Source: a virus
Strand: one strand, 5' to 3'
IMG/VR virus record: IMGVR_UViG_3300005337_000054
Location: 1-20,468 of that record
Length of the DNA stretch: 20,468 nucleotides
Shown here: positions 14,539-20,174 of the stretch, one piece after another
How the letters are laid out: the number at the start of each line of letters is the position of its first letter
How positions within the stretch are numbered: the first letter of the stretch is position 1
Notes under the pieces: model-generated
The model's database searches: none
Seen by the model: the letters and a program-made list of their open reading frames with translations, nothing else
What the model was told of the DNA's origin: nothing
Translations under genes and position numbers: made by a program

Positions 14539-14547
14539 GTGCAGGCA
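14530..14547. repeat. 18-bp inverted repeat overlapping the scaffold start
   Basis: TGCCTGCA, then AG, then TGCAGGCA on the plus strand: two perfect 8-nt arms with a 2-bp centre. It can also form a 7-bp stem with a 4-nt loop in RNA. It spans the TTG at 14538 and sits in the 27-nt gap after the Phd-like gene. No U-run follows, so it is not an intrinsic terminator. It may be an operator or an RNA hairpin affecting scaffold translation. Confidence 0.6.
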
Positions 14548-14565
14548 GTCGCGAAACTACGCGGC

Positions 14566-14757
14566 TTATGAGCGCATCGGCGTAAGTGTGTACACACCTC
14601 GACGCAGCAACAGTAGCTCGCGGTAGTCCTCGACAGAGATCAATACGGCCGCCGGCTCGCCGTGTTTGAGCAGCACCGCAGGATGCGAGCGAGCGCTGGC
14701 TGCAATCTCAGCCAGTTGCCGGCGAAACTCTCGCGTCTTGAGGCGCACTTCGCTCAC
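14566..14757 (-). CDS. Phd/YefM-type antitoxin-like protein inside the head gene cluster
   Basis: A 63-aa protein if started at the GTG at 14757, which overlaps the upstream stop as GTGA and has GGGAGG about ten bases upstream. An ATG at 14775 would add six residues. The sequence has the Phd/YefM N-domain layout: a first strand EVRLKTREFRRQLAEIAASA (residues 3-22), where a helix 'REFRRQLAEI' follows the 'VRLKT' strand, then VLLKHGEPAAVLISVEDYRE (28-47). The 'xxHGEPAAVLIS-x-EDY-x-xLL' motif is the family hallmark. Only about 16 residues follow this domain, ending TLTPMRS, shorter than the toxin-neutralising tails of typical 70-90 aa members. The next gene is scaffold, so there is no adjacent RelE/ParE/Doc-like toxin. 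It sits between a Bbp19-like gene and scaffold, an unusual location for an antitoxin. It may be a decoy antitoxin, a DNA-binding repressor or an acquired accessory gene. Confidence 0.82.
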   Translation of the reverse strand: MSEVRLKTREFRRQLAEIAASARSHPAVLLKHGEPAAVLISVEDYRELLLLRRGVYTLTPMRS

Positions 14758-15077
14758 TTCTGCTGCGCCTCCCATGTCTCAACCATCATCTGCGGGATCA
14801 CCAGCGGGTCCGCCGCTTCAATCTCCGCCCACATCACGCGCGCCACGTCCTGCATGCCGATGTTCAGCGACTGCTGGCTGCCGTTCGGGTTCGCGGCAGA
14901 GCGCAATGGAAAGCCGCACGTTTCATTCCAGTGCCGCCACACGTAGCGCCTGAACTCCGGCAGCTTAAGCAGCGTCACGAGGTCAGAACGTTGCAGCTCG
15001 GCCGCGTTCTTGGCGTTGCGCTTGCGGTCCTTGACCTGCGTTTCGTCGGCGGCGTTGGGAATTGGCTTGTCGGTCAT
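14754..15077 (-). CDS. Bbp19-like phage protein of the head module
   Basis: A 107-aa protein. Its N-terminal third (residues 1-30) is charged and polar (KDRKRNAKNAAELQRSD). The remainder follows the Bbp19-type pattern: SDLVTLLKLPEFRRYVWRHW (31-50), then ETCGFPLRSAANPNGSQQSL (52-71), then NIGMQDVARVMWAEIEAADP (72-91) and LVIPQMMVETWEA. The 'L-x-x-PE-FRR-x-x-WR', 'CG-x-x-x-S', 'N-x-G-x-x-x-x-A-x-x-x-x-x-EI' and 'MM-x-E' residues are the ones I recall from this family, named for a Bordetella phage BPP-1 gene. Its biochemical function is not known to me. The start overlaps the portal stop (ATGA, 15077-15074) and its stop overlaps the Phd-like start (GTGA). It is found with portal and scaffold genes in related podoviruses, supporting a head-assembly link. 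Confidence 0.8.
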   Translation of the reverse strand: MTDKPIPNAADETQVKDRKRNAKNAAELQRSDLVTLLKLPEFRRYVWRHWNETCGFPLRSAANPNGSQQSLNIGMQDVARVMWAEIEAADPLVIPQMMVETWEAQQK

Positions 15078-16792
15078 GCGGCACTCGCAACAGCATCCAG
15101 CGCGCTACCAGTGCCCAATTGCGTCTCGCTCGCCGCCTTGGCTGCCTGCGCCATGTCCTTGAGCGGTGCAGCTGCGGCCATCTGCTGCTGCTGGGCCTGC
15201 TGTGCGGCGCGATCCTTCTGGATCTGCTCGACATCGTCGTCACTGCGGATCACGGATGGCGGAACACCCAGCGCCAGACCCATTTCGTCAATGGACTGCT
15301 CCGCATCGACCTTGTCCCACGCTGTGACCGCGGAGCCGCTGTCGGCCTGATACTTGGCGACCATGCCCACGTAGCCCATGAAGCGCTCGATGGTGTTGCC
15401 AGTGATCGCCTTGAACGCCTGAGCGAGCGTGCCGCGCATCTCGATCTTGATGTCCAGATTCGCCAGCTCGGGGGGCGGCGGCGGGAATCTGCCCTGCCGC
15501 ATGCCGACGTAGAATGTACGGTCGATGAACTGCTTGGCGAACATGGACACGTTGTACAGAACAGGCCCAAGTCCCAGGATTTGCTCCTGCCGGCGGGCGT
15601 CGATCTCCGGCACGGACGCATTGCGAGGGTCGGCCAGCGTGATGGCGTAGAACAGGTCGTAGAACATCGCACGCTGGATCTGCCGGCGGGAGTCCGCGAT
15701 GTCCGCCGCGACCGCTGGAATGCCCTGCGCGGCAATGATATAGGCGGGCTGGAACTTCGGTGCCGAACCATTCGGCGTGAAGCCTGAGTACGTGATGTCG
15801 CCAGAAATCAGCGACGACGGCTGATTCTTCAGCGCAGGATCGGCAACCATTGGAGGATCGACCCACTTGTCGGTAGCCTTGGCCTTCTGCTTCGTCTGCA
15901 CTTGGAGGGCCTTGGACATGCCAAGCCCGTCCATGGCACAGCTTGAGCCGTAGGGATCGGTGATCTCTGTGCGCTCCCAATGCAGGGTCGCAACGGGATT
16001 GTCCTCAAAGCCTGAAAGCCGCAGGGAGTTGTCGTCGTTGCCCTTGGCCTCGAAGTAGTTGGACGACCAGCGCATGTTGCGGTTGTCGTAGGCGCCGTAC
16101 TTGCGTCCCTCGTTGGGCTCCACCGCGTGCAGAACGCTGTTCAGCTGCTCGCCGGTATTATTACGCACGGCGGTCCTGACCGAATCGCTCACCCTCAACT
16201 CGCCGAAGTCGTTGACCATGTTGCGCGCCGACATCTGGTACTCGCAGTACATCGTGTCGATCACGCCTTCAGAATTGCAGGCGAGGTAGTAACTGCCCAC
16301 GGGCTTGGGAGTAAATGTCACGACCTTCGTAGGGTGTTCGGGCATGAACACCGGCGATGTGCCATATACCCCGGCATCGGTGTACACACTGGGAAGCACC
16401 GAATACAGGTTGGAGCGCTCGAAGATGTCGCGAAGGATGTTCTCGACCGCGTACAGCCACTGGCTGACAGCAGGAAACTCCATCATCTCAGGGTCTGGGG
16501 TGACCAGCTTGAACCACGGCATAGCCGGGTTCGTGGCTCCCGCGTGCATGCCGGCCCCGAGCGTGCGGGCGCAGAATCGCGGTTCAGGATCTACCAGCTT
16601 CTGGTTGCGCTTGCTGCCTCGATTGCTCTGCTGGTCCTTGTCGAGCCACCGTCCACGACGTGGGGTGAACCAGTCCTGCAACTCGCGCCAGTGGTCGTCC
16701 CACGAATCTCGAGCGGACTTCATATCCGCGAGCCTTCGCTTCGTGCGCCGATTGGCGGACTCAGCCTGCACAGCTGACGCGACGGCGCTCAT
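15074..16792 (-). CDS. Portal (head-to-tail connector) protein, T7-like type
   Basis: A 572-aa protein of the T7-type connector family. Diagnostic stretches: RRLADMKSARDSWDDHWREL (about 19-38) and DWFTPRRGRWLDK, where 'W-x-x-LQDWF-x-PRRGR' is the family N-terminal mark, then CARTLGAGMHAGATNPAMPW (about 74-93), where 'GAGMHAGATNP-x-MPWF' is another mark. After that come VYTDAGVYGTSPVFMPEHP, GSYYLACNSEGVIDTMYCEY, and a mid-late element KALQVQTKQKAKATDKWVDP. The final about 50 residues are Gln/Ala-rich (IQKDRAAQQAQQQQMAAAA), the low-complexity tail seen in related connectors. The dodecameric ring sits at one capsid vertex and serves as the packaging channel. It lies downstream of the terminase large subunit and an unknown 131-aa gene and is joined to neighbours by ATGA overlaps on both sides. 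Length fits the usual 500-600 aa. Confidence 0.93.
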   Translation of the reverse strand: MSAVASAVQAESANRRTKRRLADMKSARDSWDDHWRELQDWFTPRRGRWLDKDQQSNRGSKRNQKLVDPEPRFCARTLGAGMHAGATNPAMPWFKLVTPDPEMMEFPAVSQWLYAVENILRDIFERSNLYSVLPSVYTDAGVYGTSPVFMPEHPTKVVTFTPKPVGSYYLACNSEGVIDTMYCEYQMSARNMVNDFGELRVSDSVRTAVRNNTGEQLNSVLHAVEPNEGRKYGAYDNRNMRWSSNYFEAKGNDDNSLRLSGFEDNPVATLHWERTEITDPYGSSCAMDGLGMSKALQVQTKQKAKATDKWVDPPMVADPALKNQPSSLISGDITYSGFTPNGSAPKFQPAYIIAAQGIPAVAADIADSRRQIQRAMFYDLFYAITLADPRNASVPEIDARRQEQILGLGPVLYNVSMFAKQFIDRTFYVGMRQGRFPPPPPELANLDIKIEMRGTLAQAFKAITGNTIERFMGYVGMVAKYQADSGSAVTAWDKVDAEQSIDEMGLALGVPPSVIRSDDDVEQIQKDRAAQQAQQQQMAAAAPLKDMAQAAKAASETQLGTGSALDAVASAA

Positions 16793-17184
16793 GAGCCCAA
16801 CAGCGCGGCAGGCGCGGTGCTGACAGGCTTGGCGAGGGAGCCCGCGTGGATGGTGCTTGCGACACCCTGTGCCAGTCTTGCGCGCCTGCGCTGGATGTCA
16901 CGGGCTTGCATGGAGCCTGCCAGCGGATCGGTGTACGGGATCTGGGGCTGGTCCTCGGGCTTGTAGTACGTGTTGTCGTAGGCCCCAACGATCTGTCCGC
17001 CGAGGTCGTACTTGGCCGAGTCTTTCTTGCCAAGTAGCCAGGTATGCGGCATCGCTGCATTGGCGTGGCGGAACAGGCCTGCTGTGCTGGTGCCGCTGGC
17101 TGAATCTGCGCCAATCTGCGGCAGGCCGATAGACGCAAGTCCGGTGGACTTGAGTGCGTTCTTGGGTTTGATGCTGTCGCCCAT
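16789..17184 (-). CDS. Unknown 131-aa phage protein between terminase and portal
   Basis: The ATG at 17184 shares one base with the terminase stop (TAATG). An upstream start in the same frame (to 17640) would lie within terminase and gives unpatterned Arg/Cys-rich sequence, so it is rejected. The protein starts MGDSIKPKNALKSTGLASIG and has mixed Gly/Ala/Ser segments. A Tyr-rich centre (VGAYDNTYYKPEDQPQIPYT) is followed by a basic helix and a characteristic-looking C-terminal element (ARDIQRRRARLAQGVASTIH, then AGSL). 'RRR-x-x-L-x-x-G-x-ASTI-x-x-G' resembles a short motif I remember from small virion-associated proteins of podoviruses, but I cannot name the family. No membrane segment or catalytic motif. 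The stop overlaps the portal start (ATGA). A head-neck or packaging-related role is plausible only by position. Confidence 0.72.
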   Translation of the reverse strand: MGDSIKPKNALKSTGLASIGLPQIGADSASGTSTAGLFRHANAAMPHTWLLGKKDSAKYDLGGQIVGAYDNTYYKPEDQPQIPYTDPLAGSMQARDIQRRRARLAQGVASTIHAGSLAKPVSTAPAALLGS

Positions 17185-18653
17185 TACATGCCTCGATTGA
17201 ACACGTCGTAATCCGTTTTGCACTTGCCTGCCATCGACTGATTGATCAGGTGCTCGTAGCCCGCGAATCTGCGGTCCACATGCACGGGTTCCGCGAACGT
17301 GGTAAACAGCGCATCGGCGTAGTTCGGTGAACGGCCAAGGCGCTTCTTGACCTGGTCCTTGTCCTCGACGATGAGCTTGTCTCCCTTGAACGAGTACGTA
17401 GGCACAGTCAGCTCGCCGATCAGCTCGGGGACATTCGGCAGGCACCCGCCGTCCTTCACCCACTGGCAGCCTTCCCACCAGATTTCGGCACGCTTGTTGT
17501 AATACTTCGGGTCTGTTGCGCGACCAGCAAACTGCACGTCGAAGCAGGTGCGGCCCAGAGTGCCCAGCATGTCGATCCAGCCGGCGCCGTATCCGCCAGT
17601 GCCGTCCACAAAGCATGCATCCGCGTTCCATTCGGTCCACTTGCGCTGCACGAATCCCGCGCCGACTTCGGAATTCACGTTGCGCAAGGTCGTAGGCATG
17701 AATGCGGCCAAGCCCTGCCGAGGGAACATGACGCTCGGGTCGTCACCGAACCGTCCCACATCCACGCCAATGACGCGTGCGGCGTGCTGGTACTTGTCCA
17801 GCCCGATATGCCGGCCCATGGCGGCAGTGACTTCCTCGATGCCAAGCAACGACCTGAAGCCGGCGGGCGGGAACAGTCCCAAGATCGTCGCCATCACCCA
17901 CGGATTGTCGCGGCCTTGGGTCGCGATCATCTCGCGCGCATGCTCAATGCTCACCCGAGGTGTGCGCTTGGAGTCGTCTGGATCTGCGGTAATGGTGATG
18001 ATCTTCCACATCGCCGCGCCGTTCGTACACGAGTCGTAGAGCAGACCATCGGTGCTTGTTGGGTTTCCCGCCTGTGCGATCAGCGCGTCCAGCGGCATCC
18101 CCGTGAATATCTGCATTGCGGCCCGACCCACAGACACCGGCATGTCGCCGGTCTCATCCAGCAGGATGAACGGGAACTTGCTGTGCAGCCCAGACAATGC
18201 TCGGCCTATCGCCTCGGCGTCAGCATCCTTGGCGAAGGACCGTGCGGACAAAAACCACGTTTCTGGATGGTCGTTGGCGTAGATCCGTTCCTTGGTCCAG
18301 GTGAACGCGGCGGACAGGAACTTCGAACGGGTCTGCCACTTCGCACATTCCGCCCACAAGTTGTCCTTGAGGTTGTCACCGGTGCTCGATAGTGCTGCAC
18401 CCTTGGGGTGCTCGCCCTTCGCGGCAAAGCATGCGAGGCGGTGCCAGCCGATCCACGCGAGCACCGCGGACTTGCCGGGGCCGGTGCAGGCTTTCATGCA
18501 CAATCGGCGCTTGACGCTGTAATCGCCGCCTACTGCATTCAAGGCATCGATCTGCCACGCGTCAGGCTCAACCTCGAAGTTCTCGCGGACGAATGCGACG
18601 GGATCAAGGCGCCAGCGGCGGACACGCGCTACAGCGTCTTCAAGCTCGCTCAT
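17184..18653 (-). CDS. terL: Terminase large subunit (ATPase and nuclease)
   Basis: A 489-aa DNA-packaging motor. The ATPase domain has Walker A at residues 54-63 (KACTGPGKSA, variant P-loop with GPGKS), an adenine-binding Q about residue 34 (DAWQIDAL), Walker B at 162-170 (FILLDETGD, with the DE pair at 166-167), and a coupling-type element QAGNPTST at 194-201. The C-terminal nuclease of RNase H type shows GVDVGRFGDD (Asp298 and the later pair), FVDGTGGYG (Asp350) and the last acid in NYADALF (Asp447). These are three metal-binding acids in the order expected of TerL. The start overlaps the terS stop (ATGA 18653-18650). The sequence pattern (VGVDVGRFGDD, LDETGD) is that of Sf6/P22-like terminases, which commonly package headful, but the ends of the packaged genome cannot be read from this window. 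Confidence 0.95.
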   Translation of the reverse strand: MSELEDAVARVRRWRLDPVAFVRENFEVEPDAWQIDALNAVGGDYSVKRRLCMKACTGPGKSAVLAWIGWHRLACFAAKGEHPKGAALSSTGDNLKDNLWAECAKWQTRSKFLSAAFTWTKERIYANDHPETWFLSARSFAKDADAEAIGRALSGLHSKFPFILLDETGDMPVSVGRAAMQIFTGMPLDALIAQAGNPTSTDGLLYDSCTNGAAMWKIITITADPDDSKRTPRVSIEHAREMIATQGRDNPWVMATILGLFPPAGFRSLLGIEEVTAAMGRHIGLDKYQHAARVIGVDVGRFGDDPSVMFPRQGLAAFMPTTLRNVNSEVGAGFVQRKWTEWNADACFVDGTGGYGAGWIDMLGTLGRTCFDVQFAGRATDPKYYNKRAEIWWEGCQWVKDGGCLPNVPELIGELTVPTYSFKGDKLIVEDKDQVKKRLGRSPNYADALFTTFAEPVHVDRRFAGYEHLINQSMAGKCKTDYDVFNRGM

Positions 18654-19099
18654 CCAGCACCACCCGCGCCCGCGATGATCTCCTCCAGCGTGATCTTGCC
18701 GCTGTGTTCATGCTCGACCTTGTCGCCGTATTTCTTCGGCTTCAGCTTGGCCGCGATCCACTTGCGAGTTTCAACGCGGAGCCGGCTGCGCTGGATGGCC
18801 TCGCCGTTCTCCCGCCAACCCTTGATTTCGCCCTCGCGGTCCTTCTCCTCCATCCAGTCATTGGTGCCGTCGTCCGCGATGTCGGTCATTTCGTCAACGA
18901 GCGCGTCAGCTGACTCCTGTTTCGCGCGCGTGTATTGCTCGCAGAATTCGGTATTCGTGCGCAGCCACCTGAATACGGTGCTCGCATCCGGCATGTCGTC
19001 AGCCATGCACACGGTACGCAGGCTCACGCCCTCTGCGAGCCGCTCACAGATTCGGTCAGCCAATTCCGGGGTGTAGTCGCTTGGTCGTCCAGCTGGCAT
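18650..19099 (-). CDS. terS: Terminase small subunit (Sf6-like)
   Basis: A 149-aa DNA-recognition protein. An N-terminal HTH domain begins GRPSDYTPELADRICERLAE (residues 4-23), continues GVSLRTVCMADDMPDASTVF (24-43) and RWLRTNTEFCEQYTRAKQES (44-63). 'GRPS-x-YTPE-x-AD-x-IC-x-x-x-x-EG-x-SLR-x-VC' is the hallmark of the Sf6-type family. The middle about 64-85 is acidic (LVDEMTDIADDGTNDWMEEK) and about 100-125 forms a basic segment (QRSRLRVETRKWIAAKLKPK). The C-terminal end is flexible and Gly-rich. It forms a ring that binds the packaging initiation site, which in pac-type phages often lies within or close to this gene. The gene is followed by terL with four-base overlap. The start ATG at 19099 has only weak upstream Shine-Dalgarno complementarity. 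The previous gene ends 16 nt upstream. Confidence 0.92.
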   Translation of the reverse strand: MPAGRPSDYTPELADRICERLAEGVSLRTVCMADDMPDASTVFRWLRTNTEFCEQYTRAKQESADALVDEMTDIADDGTNDWMEEKDREGEIKGWRENGEAIQRSRLRVETRKWIAAKLKPKKYGDKVEHEHSGKITLEEIIAGAGGAG

Positions 19100-19115
19100 A
19101 GCTGGTCGAAGAGTG

Positions 19116-19346
19116 TCAGTGCGTTAGCCTTTCAGAGTCTGAAAGATTGCAGGCTGGTTCACTGACCGCATTCAGCAGCGCCAATAGCCTTTCACCGCCT
19201 GAATGGCCCGGCTCCTGGGTGAGGTTGTTGGCTAGGTTGTACAGCGTACCCACGGGAATGCTGGTGGCTCTGTGCAGCTGGGGATAGCTCATGCCCCGTT
19301 CCCTGAGCTGCGCCATCACAGCCGCCCAGTCGATGCGCCCGGTCAT
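19116..19346 (-). CDS. Small HTH (Xre/Cro-like) DNA-binding protein
   Basis: A 76-aa protein reading MTGRIDWAAVMAQLRERGMS followed by YPQLHRATSIPVGTLYNLAN. The first part is helix one, 'GMSYPQLHRATSIP' forms the second helix and turn, and 'VGTLYNLAN' the recognition helix. A later 'RLLALLNAV' element (about residues 53-61) completes a five-helix Cro-like fold. The C-terminal tail of about 15 residues is polar. The ATG overlaps the stop of a 33-aa gene (ATGA). Its location upstream of the terminase genes might point to a regulator of the late operon or to an additional packaging helper. The sequence alone does not decide between the two. Confidence 0.75.
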   Translation of the reverse strand: MTGRIDWAAVMAQLRERGMSYPQLHRATSIPVGTLYNLANNLTQEPGHSGGERLLALLNAVSEPACNLSDSERLTH

Positions 19347-19444
19347 CCCCGCCCCACAATCACGGCGACATAGACCAGAATCGCGGTAGAGATGCCGTAG
19401 ATCAGCCTGATGGGCCAGCGGGGAGGGGCTTTGGTGCTACCCAT
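19343..19444 (-). CDS. 33-aa single-membrane-segment small protein
   Basis: A very short gene: ATG at 19444, TGA at 19345-19343, giving MGSTKAPPRWPIRLIYGIST and then AILVYVAVIVGRG. The N-terminus is short and basic (K5, R9, R13), followed by about 18 hydrophobic residues and a short GRG tail, as in a small single-pass inner-membrane protein. Its stop overlaps the start of the HTH gene as ATGA, and its start overlaps the upstream gene's stop by eight bases. These junctions match the rest of the operon and argue that it is real despite its size. No function is recognised. It is too short for a normal holin. Confidence 0.55.
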   Translation of the reverse strand: MGSTKAPPRWPIRLIYGISTAILVYVAVIVGRG

Positions 19445-19694
19445 GGGAGGGCTCCCGACATTCCGCAATGATCACGCCGAGCTTCTTGGCTCGTTCGGTA
19501 TAGCCGATGACATCGAGGATATTCTCGCGCTCTGCATTCATCGTCTCGATAGCCAGCGCCAGCCGTGCGCGAAGGGCGTTCGTCCATTCACGCTCAATGC
19601 AAAGCCGTTCGCCGAGGCTGTAATACCTGTCGGTAATCGTTGATCGCTTCTCCGGCCACCTCGGCAGCCCCTCCACGCTCGCTTCGGTGCTCAT
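19437..19694 (-). CDS. Unknown 85-aa small phage protein
   Basis: The start ATG at 19694 overlaps the stop of the preceding 49-aa gene (ATGA). The sequence MSTEASVEGLPRWPEKRSTI then a helical stretch YYSLGERLCIEREWTNALRA and LALAIETMNAERENILDVIG gives a mostly alpha-helical, charged protein, with a small C-terminal segment RAKKLGVIIAECREPSHG. No motif, signal or membrane segment. Not recognised. It is a small early or middle protein in a chain of coupled small genes upstream of the packaging genes. Confidence 0.6.
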   Translation of the reverse strand: MSTEASVEGLPRWPEKRSTITDRYYSLGERLCIEREWTNALRARLALAIETMNAERENILDVIGYTERAKKLGVIIAECREPSHG

Positions 19695-19840
19695 CGGCTT
19701 CCCCTGAATTGCGCCCGCTTGCGCTGTTCCACAGAGCGATTCACCGACCGCATGGTGCGAGTGCTTTGATTAGTTCCGCATGCCGCCTCGATCAGCGCGG
19801 CCATCAGTTCGCGGCGTTTCTGCTTGCGTGTGGTGCTCAT
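19691..19840 (-). CDS. Unknown basic 49-aa protein
   Basis: A short gene: ATG at 19840, TGA at 19693-19691. It reads MSTTRKQKRRELMAALIEAA followed by CGTNQSTRTMRSVNRSVEQR and KRAQFRGSR, a strongly basic (about one quarter Lys/Arg) peptide. The start overlaps the stop of the MbcA-like domain gene (ATGA) and the stop overlaps the next start (ATGA), the same coupling as elsewhere in the operon. No family is recognised. A nucleic-acid-binding role could be guessed from charge alone and is not asserted. Confidence 0.55.
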   Translation of the reverse strand: MSTTRKQKRRELMAALIEAACGTNQSTRTMRSVNRSVEQRKRAQFRGSR

Positions 19841-19989
19841 GGCGCGGACCTCGCCGGTGATGCTTCCTCGATCGCGTTCTCAACAAACTGTGCCAGCTTC
19901 ATTCCGCGACCCATCTTGCACATGTCCAGCGGTGAGGTGTTGCCAAGCATTGGGTTTTGCGTCGTGAACCATGCGCGTAGCAGATCCAC
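19837..19989 (-). CDS. Short MbcA/ParS (Xre-antitoxin C-terminal)-like domain protein
   Basis: In a frame different from the Cys-rich gene it overlaps, a 50-residue segment starting at the GTG at 19989 reads MDLLRAWFTTQNPMLGNTSP then LDMCKMGRGMKLAQFVENAI. This has the pattern of the MbcA/ParS toxin-binding domain ('W-x-x-x-PNP-x-LG-x-x-SPLD-x-x-x-x-G-x-x-x-x-x-x-x-x-x-I'). Its stop overlaps the next start (ATGA), so the end is likely real. The start is uncertain: there is no good Shine-Dalgarno close to the GTG, an open frame continues to an ATG at 20145, but the upstream extension looks unpatterned and has poor third-position GC. A -1 frameshift from the Cys-rich gene would instead make a 112-aa fusion. 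No toxin of the RES type or other partner is adjacent. Confidence 0.6.
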   Translation of the reverse strand: MDLLRAWFTTQNPMLGNTSPLDMCKMGRGMKLAQFVENAIEEASPARSAP

Positions 19990-20174
19990 GTTGTTGTTGG
20001 GGCGCGCCTCAGCTCCGTTACGCGAGCGCGCAGCAGCTCCACACATCTGGACATGGCATGCCTTGTTGCGCCATCGATGATATGGAAGCTCTCGCCTTCC
20101 ATGATCGATAGACCACAGCAACTGCATCTGGCGACAGGGCTGCAATCCACGCCATCGGGGGGAGGGGCGGTCAA
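19899..20174 (-). CDS. Cys-rich small protein, possibly 5' part of a frameshifted gene
   Basis: A TTG start at 20174 overlaps the preceding stop as TTGA. The protein reads MTAPPPDGVDCSPVARCSCC, then GLSIMEGESFHIIDGATRHA and MSRCVELLRARVTELRRA. The CSCCG group with a later His and Cys (C18, C20, C21; H48 region; C52 region by eye) looks like a small zinc-binding unit followed by a short helix. About residues 1-57 have the high third-position GC of a real gene. The last about 30 residues, ending CARWVAE, look like a shadow. The MbcA-like frame takes over from there. So this is either a short gene that overlaps the next by 91 nt or the first part of a fusion. No function is assigned. Confidence 0.5.
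   Translation of the reverse strand: MTAPPPDGVDCSPVARCSCCGLSIMEGESFHIIDGATRHAMSRCVELLRARVTELRRAPTTTWICYAHGSRRKTQCLATPHRWTCARWVAE

Noticed and set aside
14530-14547. Scaffold-start palindrome as an intrinsic terminator
   Set aside because: No T-run on the minus strand after it, and the capsid genes must be transcribed through it.
17185-17640. N-terminal extension of the 131-aa gene inside terL
   Set aside because: Unpatterned Arg/Cys-rich sequence; TAATG coupling at 17184 gives the better start.
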